Numbered from the stretch's first letter, positions 36,701-44,780 are shown. The stretch: DNA of 64,000 nt from Acidimicrobiaceae bacterium (GCA_947450115.1 CANFUE010000001.1:152748-216747), one strand, 5' to 3'. The notes: a model not told the origin generated them from the letters alone. A program made the numbers and translations.

Positions 36701-38091
36701 TTTGGAGATAATGCACCCGCGTTGGTCACAACATTCGATGTGGCATTTTGAACAAGACCCTGAGCAATGGTGTCGACACTGGCAGTTGGCGTTGCCGAGA
36801 GCATAAGCGCTGCAACACCTGCAACATGAGGTGACGCCATTGAGGTTCCCGACAATGTTGCACGAGCAGTATTTGAACCAATCGTTGATGAGGTGATTCC
36901 TTCACCAGGTGCAAATACGTCGAGGCAAGATCCGAAGTTGGAAAATGCGGCGCGAGCGTCAGTTACTCCAGTTGCGCCTACGGTGACGGCACTGGGTTCG
37001 CCTGAAGGCGAATAACGACAAGCGTTGGCATTGTCATTTCCTGCTGCCACCACAAACACAACACCATCGGCCACACCGCGAGCAACAGCAGCATTGAGCG
37101 CAGCAGACGAAGGCCCACCAATACTCATGTTTGCAACCGCAGGTACACCTGCTTGGTGATTTCCTACAATCCAATCGATACCAGCAATGACTCCCGAGGT
37201 AGATCCACTACCGTTGCACGACATCACGCGAACAGGAACGAGTGATACTGCCTTTGCAACACCATAAGTTGCGCCACCCACTGTGCCTGCAACATGTGTT
37301 CCGTGTCCATTGCAGTCGGTTGTTCCGCGGCCGTCGTTGACGACGGTATAACCCGCAGCAACTCGACCTGCAAATTCACTATGCGTTGCAAGAATGCCCG
37401 TGTCGACAACATAGGCAGTTACTCCTGCCCCCGTGTTGCTGTAGGAGTAGGTGTTATTCAACGGCAATGCCCGTTGGTCGATTCGGTCGAGACCCCACGT
37501 TGCATTTGCTTGATCTGTCGAAATAGATACCACGCCATCTACTTCAATGGACTCAACATTTACATTTGAAGTGAGATCTGCAACTGCGGCCGCGGAAAGA
37601 TCCGCAGCGAAGCCATTGAATACATTGCGAAACGAAGTGACATTGCTTGCACCGACTGAACTGGCAAGTACAGACGACGTTGCAAAAGATGCAGAAGGCT
37701 TCAGGCGAATGATGTAACGCCCAGCAGCGACAGTTGAAGCACCAACGCTGCTGTCGTTCTCCAACAGGCGAACTGTCTTGTTGAGTTCAATAGAAGCAAC
37801 ATCAGAATCTTTTCGCAATCGAGCTACGTCGGCGGAATCGAGAGTGGCAACAAAGCCATCTGTTGCCGAAGTGAAAATATTGGCAACAGCATTTCCCAGC
37901 TGCATCTCTTTACGCACTTTGGCGCCAAGATCACTTGCCGAGTCGAAGGTAACAATGTATTGACCAGCTGGCGCTGCGGCGGTCACAACGTGTGACGGCA
38001 CAAGTGTTGCAAGAAGCGACGCACCGAGTATTCCTGCCACCCCAAGGCTGGCACAACGGGAGAAATATGAGCGGGGGGGTGAGATTTTCAT
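33745..38091 (-). CDS. Giant secreted protease with two complete subtilisin (S8) domains
   Basis: A 1448-residue exported protein from ATG 38091. Signal peptide 1-40; two I9-like propeptide segments in a row (about 44-108 and 123-189, each with the QYIVTFD or RYIIRLK start). S8 domain 1 (198-470): Asp230, His263, Ser417. FN3 (478-572); beta-sandwich repeat (577-705, GEPTHGG, DTLLGVYTG); FN3 (718-812); the same repeat again (816-943); FN3 (950-1040). S8 domain 2 (1049-1320): Asp1081, His1114, Ser1268. A Pro/Thr linker with three VAPTPTT units precedes a basic beta domain (1380-1448). Both triads look intact, and domain 2 has no propeptide directly before it. Confidence 0.9.
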   Translation of the reverse strand: MKISPPRSYFSRCASLGVAGILGASLLATLVPSHVVTAAAPAGQYIVTFDSASDLGAKVRKEMQLGNAVANIFTSATDGFVATLDSADVARLRKDSDVASIELNKTVRLLENDSSVGASTVAAGRYIIRLKPSASFATSSVLASSVGASNVTSFRNVFNGFAADLSAAAVADLTSNVNVESIEVDGVVSISTDQANATWGLDRIDQRALPLNNTYSYSNTGAGVTAYVVDTGILATHSEFAGRVAAGYTVVNDGRGTTDCNGHGTHVAGTVGGATYGVAKAVSLVPVRVMSCNGSGSTSGVIAGIDWIVGNHQAGVPAVANMSIGGPSSAALNAAVARGVADGVVFVVAAGNDNANACRYSPSGEPSAVTVGATGVTDARAAFSNFGSCLDVFAPGEGITSSTIGSNTARATLSGTSMASPHVAGVAALMLSATPTASVDTIAQGLVQNATSNVVTNAGALSPNKLLFSGTTAGAPATAPSAPRTLAATARNASVALTWLEPAVNGGAAVTDYVVEYSTDGTTWSTFDDGVSTILTATVTGLINNTSYQFRVKAVNTAGMSGVSNIATARPVAVGANDPFAGGIALVGTSGSVTDSTLLATREIGEPTHGGMGGLASVWYRFTAPSNGTLSVTTQGSGYDTLLGVYTGNTVSTLTALGMNDDAPYAGALWSKVDGNVVAGTQYSIAVDGWNGSKGAVKLNWSFVAAVAPIVPIAPTVPSVPLNLVASPTNNAVALTWSAPSSTGGAAVTDYVVEYSMANSTTWQVFADGTSTNTTVQVTGLNNDIVHSFRVRATNSAGNSDPSNVVSATPFQALVNDAFAASELLVGNSGAVTGRTTLATRETGEPTHGGTGGSASIWYRWVAPSNGVLSVTTQGSAFDTLLGVYSGTSVSVLTVVGTNDDANSTVVWSKVDGTVVAGTEYKIAIDGWNGTKGATTLNWSFVAALPATLPGAPRNVSASPANASLVVSWVAPVSDGNTPVTSYKATSVPGGANCTATTQLGCVITGLTNGTLYTVTVVATNAVGNGPASAASAAIAPAVPTTSPVAAASWGLDRIDQRTLPLDGNITRRVNGLGVTAYIIDTGIYAGHSEFVGRVATGYTAVNDGNGTNDCQGHGTHVSGTVAGTSFGVAPMATLVPVRVLDCAGSGSTAGVIAGIDWMIANHAAGVPAVANMSLGGGASPALNDAVARAVADGIVMAVAAGNENADACGVSPASEPLAITVGATEANDARAYYSNYGTCVDIFAPGSAIVSAATSSPTASRTLSGTSMATPHVTGAAALLLGANPSMTPAAVASALSLNATPNVVTDPVGSVNLLLYIGSASPATTGGTRGVVDAPVTSVAPVVAPTPTTVAPTPTTVAPTPTTVPAATPVTSVPLVRNGFLNVNSTPQVSVVRSALDKVTLRITGKGKVDVYRDGKYLLTTTKKLLTLKMKQITKSSFTVKAFRAR
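33998..34060 (-). repeat. Three tandem 21-base units coding a TVAPTPT linker
   Basis: The plus strand reads GTTGTTGGTGTTGGCGCCACA three times in tandem, differing only at the last base. It lies in the Pro/Thr linker between the second S8 domain and the C-terminal domain of the giant protease. Perfect identity suggests recent slippage expansion. Each unit adds seven residues, so length variation would keep the frame. Confidence 0.9.
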
Positions 38092-38196
38092 GGTTTCTAC
38101 TTTCAGCGTACTCGCCAACATTAAGAACCTAAATGAAAAGGAGATGAATGTCCCATCAGCATCACCACTATTTGTTAAGAAACGCCTAAGAAAATG

Positions 38197-39912
38197 TCAC
38201 TTCACGGCCAAAGTAGCCGAAGTGGCTTTGGCCTTTGCCTTACCAGCTTTCACCAGCACAGTAAGGCGGCACTGCCCCGCTTTTTTCAGCACCAGGCTTG
38301 ACTTCTTTACTGAGCAAATTTTCGATGAAGCACCAGACACCCGCACAGACACGACCGAACCTCTTGGGGTCGCCACACCTAATATCTGCGCTGCAGTAAC
38401 AAAGTCCAGCATTTGACCAGCCGACGTGATCGCTGCCTCTGGAGGCGATGACGAACCTGCCGGTGGCTGTGGCACCGATGTGAGCGTGGGCACAATGTCT
38501 TTCCCGCCATCTTCCGTACCAAAAATGACGGGGTTCACTTTGGGAGATTCCACCACCACTGTTGATGTGGGTGACAAAGGAACCGTGGGCGACAACGGGA
38601 TTGTTGACGTCGTAGATGTCGTAGATGTCGTTGAGGTAGTCGAAGTTGTAGATGTCGTCGTGGTGGTCGTCGTCACTACGACCCCTGCGCCCGTAAACCT
38701 CACCACTGGCGAAAACAATCGCTGCTGTGTATCAGCACTGTTCACCGCGTTAATGCCAGCAACCCGCGCTTCATAAGTCTTTGCTGGGTCGACTCCAGAA
38801 ATCAACACACTTTTATTCACCGACACACCGTCATTTACTTCGCCGAAATCGGTGACACCTACTTCGCGCAACTGGACTACATAGTCGGTGACAGGTAATG
38901 CAGGAGTAGCGATTGGATTTCCCCACGTCATTTGCACGCCGCCACTCGCGGCGGCGACCACAATGTTTGTTACTGCAGCAGGAACAATCCACCCGATATT
39001 TGTGGGGACACGTGCATACAAAGTGGGCAAATACCCTGTGCAGTAATTAACTACTCCGTCTTCCCCCATTACGCCCAAGGCCACGCTTGCCGCCCCCGCC
39101 AAAACAGGAACGCCATCGACAGCAACCGTCATAGGTCCGCCACTATCACCTGCACACGCACCGACTAGCACATCTCCCTGTGTGCCGCCTTTAACGCATA
39201 CATCTTTTGCCGAATTGTAGAAGTTTCCAAAACGAGCATTGCCTGCACTATCACGACACGCAACATCGTTGGGTGAATCACCTACTGCCGTGGTGACTTT
39301 CCTCAGCACATTTGATGTTGTTCCATCGAGCTGTTTACCCCATCCACTTAGAGTCGCCACGGCATCTTTTACAGGCCACACATTCGGGTCGAGTGTCACA
39401 GGCAACGTCACTGCTTGTACGTTGGCAGAGTATGTAACTGATGTACTCAGTTTCAACAACATGAGGTCAAGACCCACGCCACCTACTCGCGCAGGGTAAG
39501 CATTATTCACGCGATATACGTATGGACTCTTAAACGAGGAACTGAAATTGTTAGTTCCAATACCGATAAATATATACGCCGTGTTGATTTCCCCTGCAGT
39601 GTTACGTATCACACAGTGATCCGCAGTAAGCACCCACTGCTTGGCGATCAACGAACCACCACACTGTGCTAACACCCACTTCGATGAATCATTGGGGTTA
39701 GCGACAACCGAATCAGGGTCGGCGGAAAGTAAAGATACTTGGAAGGGAACAGCACCAGCTTGCGCAACCTCACCACCTGCAATATTTTTGATTCCGCGTT
39801 CAAAAGTACTTTCTGGTGCTACTGATATCTCTTTGTCATTGTTTTGCACAACTGCAAACACAATTGCAACGGCCAAGACTGCAGCTATTCCTAGACCCAC
39901 CACTTTGCGCAT
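38197..39912 (-). CDS. Secreted chymotrypsin-fold serine protease (S1) with FN3 and Cys-pair C-terminal domain
   Basis: A 571-residue protein: signal peptide/anchor (1-25), activation site IAGGEVA near residue 44, S1 domain (44-312) with His99 (TADHC), Asp149 (GLDLMLLKL) and Ser257 (GACAGDSGGP). The residue at the S1-pocket position 189 (six before the Ser) is Gly, so trypsin-like Arg/Lys preference is not expected; an elastase-like preference is more likely. An FN3 domain (about 313-405), a Thr/Ser linker (414-438) and a C-terminal domain with Cys533 and Cys548 follow. Its ATG shares a base with the cupin stop (TAATG), showing translational coupling. Confidence 0.9.
   Translation of the reverse strand: MRKVVGLGIAAVLAVAIVFAVVQNNDKEISVAPESTFERGIKNIAGGEVAQAGAVPFQVSLLSADPDSVVANPNDSSKWVLAQCGGSLIAKQWVLTADHCVIRNTAGEINTAYIFIGIGTNNFSSSFKSPYVYRVNNAYPARVGGVGLDLMLLKLSTSVTYSANVQAVTLPVTLDPNVWPVKDAVATLSGWGKQLDGTTSNVLRKVTTAVGDSPNDVACRDSAGNARFGNFYNSAKDVCVKGGTQGDVLVGACAGDSGGPMTVAVDGVPVLAGAASVALGVMGEDGVVNYCTGYLPTLYARVPTNIGWIVPAAVTNIVVAAASGGVQMTWGNPIATPALPVTDYVVQLREVGVTDFGEVNDGVSVNKSVLISGVDPAKTYEARVAGINAVNSADTQQRLFSPVVRFTGAGVVVTTTTTTTSTTSTTSTTSTTSTTSTIPLSPTVPLSPTSTVVVESPKVNPVIFGTEDGGKDIVPTLTSVPQPPAGSSSPPEAAITSAGQMLDFVTAAQILGVATPRGSVVSVRVSGASSKICSVKKSSLVLKKAGQCRLTVLVKAGKAKAKATSATLAVK
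38602..38673 (-). repeat. Low-complexity STT linker repeat in the S1 protease gene
   Basis: The coding strand carries a 9-base periodic run that encodes TTTTTTTS then STT units, with a few base variants. It forms the flexible linker between the FN3 domain and the C-terminal Cys-pair domain. On the opposite strand it looks like a valine-rich ORF, which is a shadow. Confidence 0.8.
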
Positions 39913-40295
39913 TACTTAGCTCCAGGAAATTCATAGTGCACATCAGAAAATGCGTCACGGGCAAATACATAAAAGAGGCGCAAAGGCTCGGTGCCATCGT
40001 TAGCGGCAAAATGCTCTACCCCCTCCGGAATAAACACCGTGTCACCGGCTGAAACACGAGCTATTTCACCATCAACGCTCATCACGCCAGCACCACTAAT
40101 GAAATAATAAATTTCAGCAGCGTCGTGTGTGTGGCCACGTTCTGGCATTTCTGCACCAACGGGGATCTCTGCAATGCCAGCGGTGAGTTGGTTACTCGCG
40201 GTGCGGTCTCCACTAATGAGAGTCCACCATTCAACAGCGGGGGTACTCCAGCTTTCCGTGGGGCAATCAGCAGTACGACGAATCAGCGGCGGCAC
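39912..40295 (-). CDS. Cupin-domain protein
   Basis: A 127-residue single-cupin protein with the metal-binding motifs GHTHDAAEIYYFISG (cupin motif 1) and PEGVEHFAAND (motif 2). Two histidines (GHTH), one glutamate and the later His are the usual metal ligands. The start is GTG at 40295. The substrate is unknown. It lies 32 bases after the CoA-transferase and overlaps the S1 protease start by one base, so it is in the same transcription unit as the proteases. Confidence 0.82.
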   Translation of the reverse strand: MPPLIRRTADCPTESWSTPAVEWWTLISGDRTASNQLTAGIAEIPVGAEMPERGHTHDAAEIYYFISGAGVMSVDGEIARVSAGDTVFIPEGVEHFAANDGTEPLRLFYVFARDAFSDVHYEFPGAK

Positions 40296-40327
40296 GAGAC
40301 GAAACTACTATGCCTCAACATGGAATT

Positions 40328-41638
40328 TTAGTCGGCTGGCCACACGTCAGCCGTAGACAACAACTGATCGCGAAAATCTGGGTGACTAATGCGGGCAAGC
40401 TCATGTGACCGCTCGGCAATAGACAACCCCGACAATTCGGCTGCTCCGAATTCCGTAATTACTACATCTACTTGATGCCGCGGCGTGGTTACTACAGACC
40501 CTTCAGGAAGTCGCCCCAAGATACGTGACACCGTTTCACCTTTCACCACAGTTGTTGAGGGCATGCACACCAAACTTCGACCGCCCACACTGAGCCCTGG
40601 CCCAGCAACAAAATCTTCATGCCCGCCTATTCCTGAAAACTGTTTTCCGCCAATGGAGTCGGCAATGACTTGACCTGAAAGGTCGACAGCCATTGCCCCG
40701 TTGATTGCCACCATGTTGCGATTCTGCGCAATGATTTCCGGAGAGTTGACCACATCGACCGGCAGGAAACGCACATCGTGGTTGTTATGAAGCCACGTAT
40801 ACAAGTCGGGCGTTCCCGCTGCAAAAGTAGTAACCGAGAATCCATCAAACTCGGTTCCCTTTTTGTTTGTTACTTTTCCCGACACATGGAGTCGCATCAA
40901 ACCCGACGTGAACATTTCGGAATGAATTCCGTAGTCACCGCCTGAACCAGCTGCAAGTTGTGTTGCAATATGGTTTGGCACACCACCAATACCTGTTTGT
41001 AATGTGCACCCATCGTGAATGTATTGCATTGCTATTTCAGCAATTTTTATTTCTGCCGACGAAGGAACAACGTCAGCCAAATTGAGTGGTTCACGATCTG
41101 ACTCCACTAAAAAATCGATGTTGTCAACATGCACGCGGTGCATATATTTTCCTCCGCGAATGTCGGCACCGAATGTTCGGGGATAATGCGGACTCACTTC
41201 CACAATGAGAACTCGCTCAGGGTCGGCGATGACTTTTTCAATTTCATCGGTCGTTGCACCAGCATGCAGCGACAAACTCACCCAACCGTCAAGAGGTAAT
41301 GCACCAGCTACTGCGAGCACGCGTGGTTTTTTGCGTGCAAGCACCGGCGCAAAGCGACGAAAGTCGGCAGGCACAAAATCAACATCGGCGCCGCTGTCGC
41401 GCAAGAACCTCTCGGCGGGCCCAAAAAACCCACTCTGCAAATGAACGGCGGGTTGCATAAACAACGCAAACAAGTCGGGAAGCAAGGCGCCCGACACCCG
41501 TAAGTCAACAAAGTCGGTTCGTTCGCCAAGGGCATGCAGAAACGCTCCTGGCACACCCGGGCCCAAAGGCACTGCAAGAGTGTCGGTAGGTCGAATTGCC
41601 TGAACTGCTTGTTCCATAGGAACTGCTGACCTTGTCAT
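40328..41638 (-). CDS. Acetyl-CoA hydrolase/CoA-transferase family protein
   Basis: A 436-residue protein of the 4-hydroxybutyrate CoA-transferase/acetyl-CoA hydrolase family. It has the glycine-rich GIGGVPNHIATQLAAG segment and the C-terminal GIGGHEDFVAGPGLS with VITEFGAAELSGLS (quoted in parts). The catalytic Glu of CoA-transferases is expected in the HSEMFTSGLM segment. The ATG at 41638 has a good GAGGAG six bases upstream. The acyl donor is not identifiable. It begins the minus-strand series that continues into the cupin and proteases. Confidence 0.85.
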   Translation of the reverse strand: MTRSAVPMEQAVQAIRPTDTLAVPLGPGVPGAFLHALGERTDFVDLRVSGALLPDLFALFMQPAVHLQSGFFGPAERFLRDSGADVDFVPADFRRFAPVLARKKPRVLAVAGALPLDGWVSLSLHAGATTDEIEKVIADPERVLIVEVSPHYPRTFGADIRGGKYMHRVHVDNIDFLVESDREPLNLADVVPSSAEIKIAEIAMQYIHDGCTLQTGIGGVPNHIATQLAAGSGGDYGIHSEMFTSGLMRLHVSGKVTNKKGTEFDGFSVTTFAAGTPDLYTWLHNNHDVRFLPVDVVNSPEIIAQNRNMVAINGAMAVDLSGQVIADSIGGKQFSGIGGHEDFVAGPGLSVGGRSLVCMPSTTVVKGETVSRILGRLPEGSVVTTPRHQVDVVITEFGAAELSGLSIAERSHELARISHPDFRDQLLSTADVWPAD

Positions 41639-41658
41639 CGCACTCTCCTCGTACTCAC

Positions 41659-41670
41659 CCTATATATAGG
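41659..41670. promoter_or_regulatory. Perfect 12-base palindrome CCTATATATAGG
   Basis: In the 93-base divergent gap between the CoA-transferase and the lipoprotein gene, CCTATATATAGG is a perfect palindrome 21 bases upstream of the CoA-transferase ATG. The TATATA core can serve as a -10 box on the minus strand. A regulator bound here would block it. Proposed from symmetry and position only. Confidence 0.4.
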
Positions 41671-41731
41671 TCAAGTGATTCTGCCGACTGCCTGACTACC
41701 ATCGGTGCCCAATTCCATCTAGAGTAAAAAC

Positions 41732-42226
41732 ATGTTTAGTCCTAAAGACGCACGGTCGCTTCATCGGTTCCCCCTACGCATGGCTTCCCTTGTCGTCATT
41801 TGCGCCACTCTTTCTGCAGGCATCACCGGTTGTGGCAGCAGCGAATCGAGTTCAGTACGCAATGCAACCATCACAACAGGCACTGCATGCAAAAGCGCTG
41901 GAGAATCAAAAAAAATCTCTGGTGCCCCATACATTTGCGCTGTCACAGAAGCTGGCAAAGTCTGGTACCCCGTTTCCAAACAGCAATCATGGATCTGCGT
42001 GAAACTCGGCGCTACACGTGACGTACTCGAAGGTGTTTTATCGGTATGTGGCAAGGTCAAAGGCATTCGTCGCTGGTTCACCACGTTGCCTGTAGATCTC
42101 ACTGTGAATGGCAAAGTTCTTCCCACTTCCGACCCCGATGCATTAGTACTCGCAGGAGAATCACCGGGAACCGTGAAAAAAGCAACGGTGGCCGACCCAG
42201 AAAATACTGCAGTAGTCACTCCGTAA
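41732..42226 (+). CDS. Small lipoprotein, unknown function
   Basis: A 164-residue protein with a lipobox ITGC (Cys34) after a helix (LVVICATLSAG) and an N-terminal basic segment. A later in-frame ATG (41780) gives a signal peptide of more usual length. The mature part has paired cysteines (GTACKSAGESKK, PYICAVTEAGKVWYPV, SWICVKLGATRD, SVCGKV), suggesting disulfides in a small beta-rich domain. No named family is recognised. It is followed 66 bases later by the carotenoid oxygenase. Confidence 0.65.
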   Translation: MFSPKDARSLHRFPLRMASLVVICATLSAGITGCGSSESSSVRNATITTGTACKSAGESKKISGAPYICAVTEAGKVWYPVSKQQSWICVKLGATRDVLEGVLSVCGKVKGIRRWFTTLPVDLTVNGKVLPTSDPDALVLAGESPGTVKKATVADPENTAVVTP

Positions 42227-42292
42227 ATTTGCGACTAATGTGAACAAACAGCAAGGCCATGGGGGATCTTGCGGGTAGCCAAGGGGGCCAGC

Positions 42293-43660
42293 ATGGCTGT
42301 TATCGACAATGTTTCTGCAAGTGGCGTACCACCACACCTACGCGGCAATGGAGCACCAGTTCAAGAAGAACTTACGCTCACCGATCTTAAAGTCACCGGC
42401 ACTATTCCTGCGCACCTCGATGGCCGTTATTTGCGCAATGGTGCAAACCCCATTACCGGAATGAGCGATCACCCATTTTTGGGCGACGGCATGATCCATG
42501 GTGTGCGTTTGCGTGAAGGAAAAGCACAGTGGTATCGCAACCGTTACGTGCAAACGCCCTACATCACCGACCCAACACGCAACATTCTCGACATGGACAC
42601 TGGTCTTGGCGACATGGCAATGTCGAAAGCCAACACCCACATCTTTGGTCACGCCGGAAAATTTCTTGCTCTCGAAGAAGGACACTTTCCTTACGTGCTC
42701 GATGGCGACCTCAACACCGTTGGGCCAACCAACTTCAACGGCAAACTCACTGGCTCATTTACCGCACACCCCAAAATCTGCCCACTCACCGGTGAAATGC
42801 TCGCATTTGGTTACTACTTCCTCGAGCCTTACCTCACCTATCTGCGTGTATCGCCAACTGGTGAAATGGTGCAGAACACGGTCATCACCGTTGGTGGCCC
42901 CACCATGATGCACGACTTCAATGTCACCGAGAACTACGTCATCTTCATGGACCTCCCTGCAGTGTTCGACTTAGAAATGGCTATGCGCGGCGAGCTTCCT
43001 ATTCATTGGGACGACAACTACCCCGCTCGCCTTGGCGTGATGCCCCGTAACGGTGCCGACGCCGATGTGAAATGGTTCGACATCAACCCGTGCTACGTAT
43101 TCCACCCCATGAACTCGTATGAAGAAGGCGACAACATCGTCATCGACGTTGCACGCTTCTCACACATCTGGCGCGATAGTGCAATGGACTTCCCACCACC
43201 AGTTCTCTGGCGTTGGGTCATCAATACCAAAACGGGCAAAGTGTCTGAAGAGCAAGTTGATGATCGCCCTGCAGAGTTCCCTCGTGTTGCCGATTCCGTC
43301 ATTGGCCGCAAGCATCGCTTTGGTTATGAAATGTCTGCGCCAGAACTGGGTGGCGTCGATTCACCACTTGAAGATCCAGGCGCAATTATCAAGTACGACC
43401 GCGTCACTGGTGCTCGCACATCAATTGAACTTGGCAAAGGTCGCTCACCTGGTGAAGCCGTATTCGTGCCCGCAGAGAATCCATCATCAGAAGACGATGG
43501 TTATCTCATGACCTATGTATTCGACAAGGCAAAGAACACCTCAGACTTTGTCATTTTCGATGCCCTCACCATGAGCCAAGAGCCAGTTGCCAGCGTGCAT
43601 TTGCCACGCGTGCCATTTGGTTTCCATGGCAGCTGGGTCGACGCAAGCGTCGCCAACTAA
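42293..43660 (+). CDS. Carotenoid cleavage oxygenase family protein
   Basis: A 455-residue RPE65/CCD-family dioxygenase. The four iron-binding histidines are His159 (FTAHPKICP), His207 (TMMHDFN), His271 (YVFHPMNSYEEGD) and His445 (FGFHGSWV). Members cut carotenoids or stilbenes; the substrate (retinal formation or lignostilbene-like) cannot be read here. I start at ATG 42293, which has GGGGG five bases upstream. A TTG at 42269 also has a G-run just before it but adds residues foreign to the family. It converges on the phosphotransferase with a 3-base gap. Confidence 0.9.
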   Translation: MAVIDNVSASGVPPHLRGNGAPVQEELTLTDLKVTGTIPAHLDGRYLRNGANPITGMSDHPFLGDGMIHGVRLREGKAQWYRNRYVQTPYITDPTRNILDMDTGLGDMAMSKANTHIFGHAGKFLALEEGHFPYVLDGDLNTVGPTNFNGKLTGSFTAHPKICPLTGEMLAFGYYFLEPYLTYLRVSPTGEMVQNTVITVGGPTMMHDFNVTENYVIFMDLPAVFDLEMAMRGELPIHWDDNYPARLGVMPRNGADADVKWFDINPCYVFHPMNSYEEGDNIVIDVARFSHIWRDSAMDFPPPVLWRWVINTKTGKVSEEQVDDRPAEFPRVADSVIGRKHRFGYEMSAPELGGVDSPLEDPGAIIKYDRVTGARTSIELGKGRSPGEAVFVPAENPSSEDDGYLMTYVFDKAKNTSDFVIFDALTMSQEPVASVHLPRVPFGFHGSWVDASVAN

Positions 43661-43663
43661 ACG

Positions 43664-44713
43664 TTACGCAAAGCCAAACACATGGCCCGCCGACAAATCA
43701 TCGGCGGCACTAAATGCGCGACGTACAAGTGAGTCCATCAGAGCTGCTCCGCGTTCATTAGCGGGGTCAAAAGTAAGAATGCTGGCACCAAATGATGTGC
43801 AATAAAAGAGCACACCTTCGGTGAGGCCGCGCACAATTTTGTCAACATTTGCCCACTCCTTTGGCACGCCCCCTTGCACTAGGCCATCTACATAGCGTTG
43901 AATCAACTCATCTTGCATCTCACGGCGCATGTCGGTTGGCAAGTTTGTCCCTATGAAATACACCAAATCTGTTGTACTTGGTGCTCGCATTGCCATTTGC
44001 CAATCGATGAGACCAAATGTTCCATCGGCACCAAAGAACATATTGTCGAGCCGATAGTCGCCATGGCACAAGGTGACAGGCCATGCAGAGTATGAACTGA
44101 TCCATTCAGTAATCTGCGGTGCAAACTCTTCGCACCACCTCAATACGCGCGATGGCAAACTGCTTTCATAGCGCTCTAAAAATATTGGCCAGCCAATTGC
44201 GAACATTTCACCCACAGTTGCCGTCATCGGGTCAGAGATATCGGGCATCCAAGTGAGATCATGAGTTTCTGGCGTATTAAACCAAGCACTGTGCAGACGA
44301 GCTGCTGCATCAACAGCATCGCGCGCCTGTTGTGCCGTGGGGCCAACAACCTGATCTCCCGACTGCGCTGGAGCCATGTCTTCTAAAATGAGGGCATACG
44401 GTTGAGCAGTGGAATAGAAACATTGCGGAATACGCATTGCAGTAATACGAGGAGCAACTTCTGTATAGAAACGATGCTCACGTTCCCACACCCCCATCAT
44501 TTCTCCCATCATGTGTCCACCCGGGTCTGTTGTTGGCAACTTCACAATGAGTGTTTCGGGCAAGTGTGCCGAGGAGATATGGACACGTGACAGTTGTCCT
44601 AAAAACCCGACACCTGCTCCCACAGGTTCACTGCGAATCAGTGTGACATCGCTTCCCAAAACAGAACTTAACCACTCGCTCGAGACGTCGCTCATTGAAA
44701 TTGGTGTCGTCAT
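43664..44713 (-). CDS. Aminoglycoside/ecdysteroid-kinase-like phosphotransferase
   Basis: A 349-residue protein kinase-like-fold phosphotransferase with the catalytic HGDYRLDNMFF motif (His-Gly-Asp, around residues 222-232) and the metal-binding LIDWQMA (Asp). The N-terminal ATP-binding lobe has IVKLPTTDPGG. These match the APH/choline kinase superfamily that phosphorylates small alcohols. In actinobacteria such genes often sit near CoA or sterol catabolism genes, but the substrate is unknown. The ATG at 44713 has a run of six G residues six bases upstream. Confidence 0.8.
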   Translation of the reverse strand: MTTPISMSDVSSEWLSSVLGSDVTLIRSEPVGAGVGFLGQLSRVHISSAHLPETLIVKLPTTDPGGHMMGEMMGVWEREHRFYTEVAPRITAMRIPQCFYSTAQPYALILEDMAPAQSGDQVVGPTAQQARDAVDAAARLHSAWFNTPETHDLTWMPDISDPMTATVGEMFAIGWPIFLERYESSLPSRVLRWCEEFAPQITEWISSYSAWPVTLCHGDYRLDNMFFGADGTFGLIDWQMAMRAPSTTDLVYFIGTNLPTDMRREMQDELIQRYVDGLVQGGVPKEWANVDKIVRGLTEGVLFYCTSFGASILTFDPANERGAALMDSLVRRAFSAADDLSAGHVFGFA

Positions 44714-44780
44714 ATTTAGCCCCCCGACTCAATATGTGTAAAAAAGTGTGAGAACCCTTTACGTCAGCAAGAATACTCCT

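Noticed and set aside
38426..38776. Plus-strand frame rich in VVDVVEVV residues
   Set aside because: It is the reverse strand of the STT linker in the S1 protease gene and has no other coding support.
31362..41638. Possibility that the secreted proteases are sortase substrates of the 11113 gene
   Set aside because: None of the three proteases ends with an LPxTG-like motif, hydrophobic helix and basic tail.
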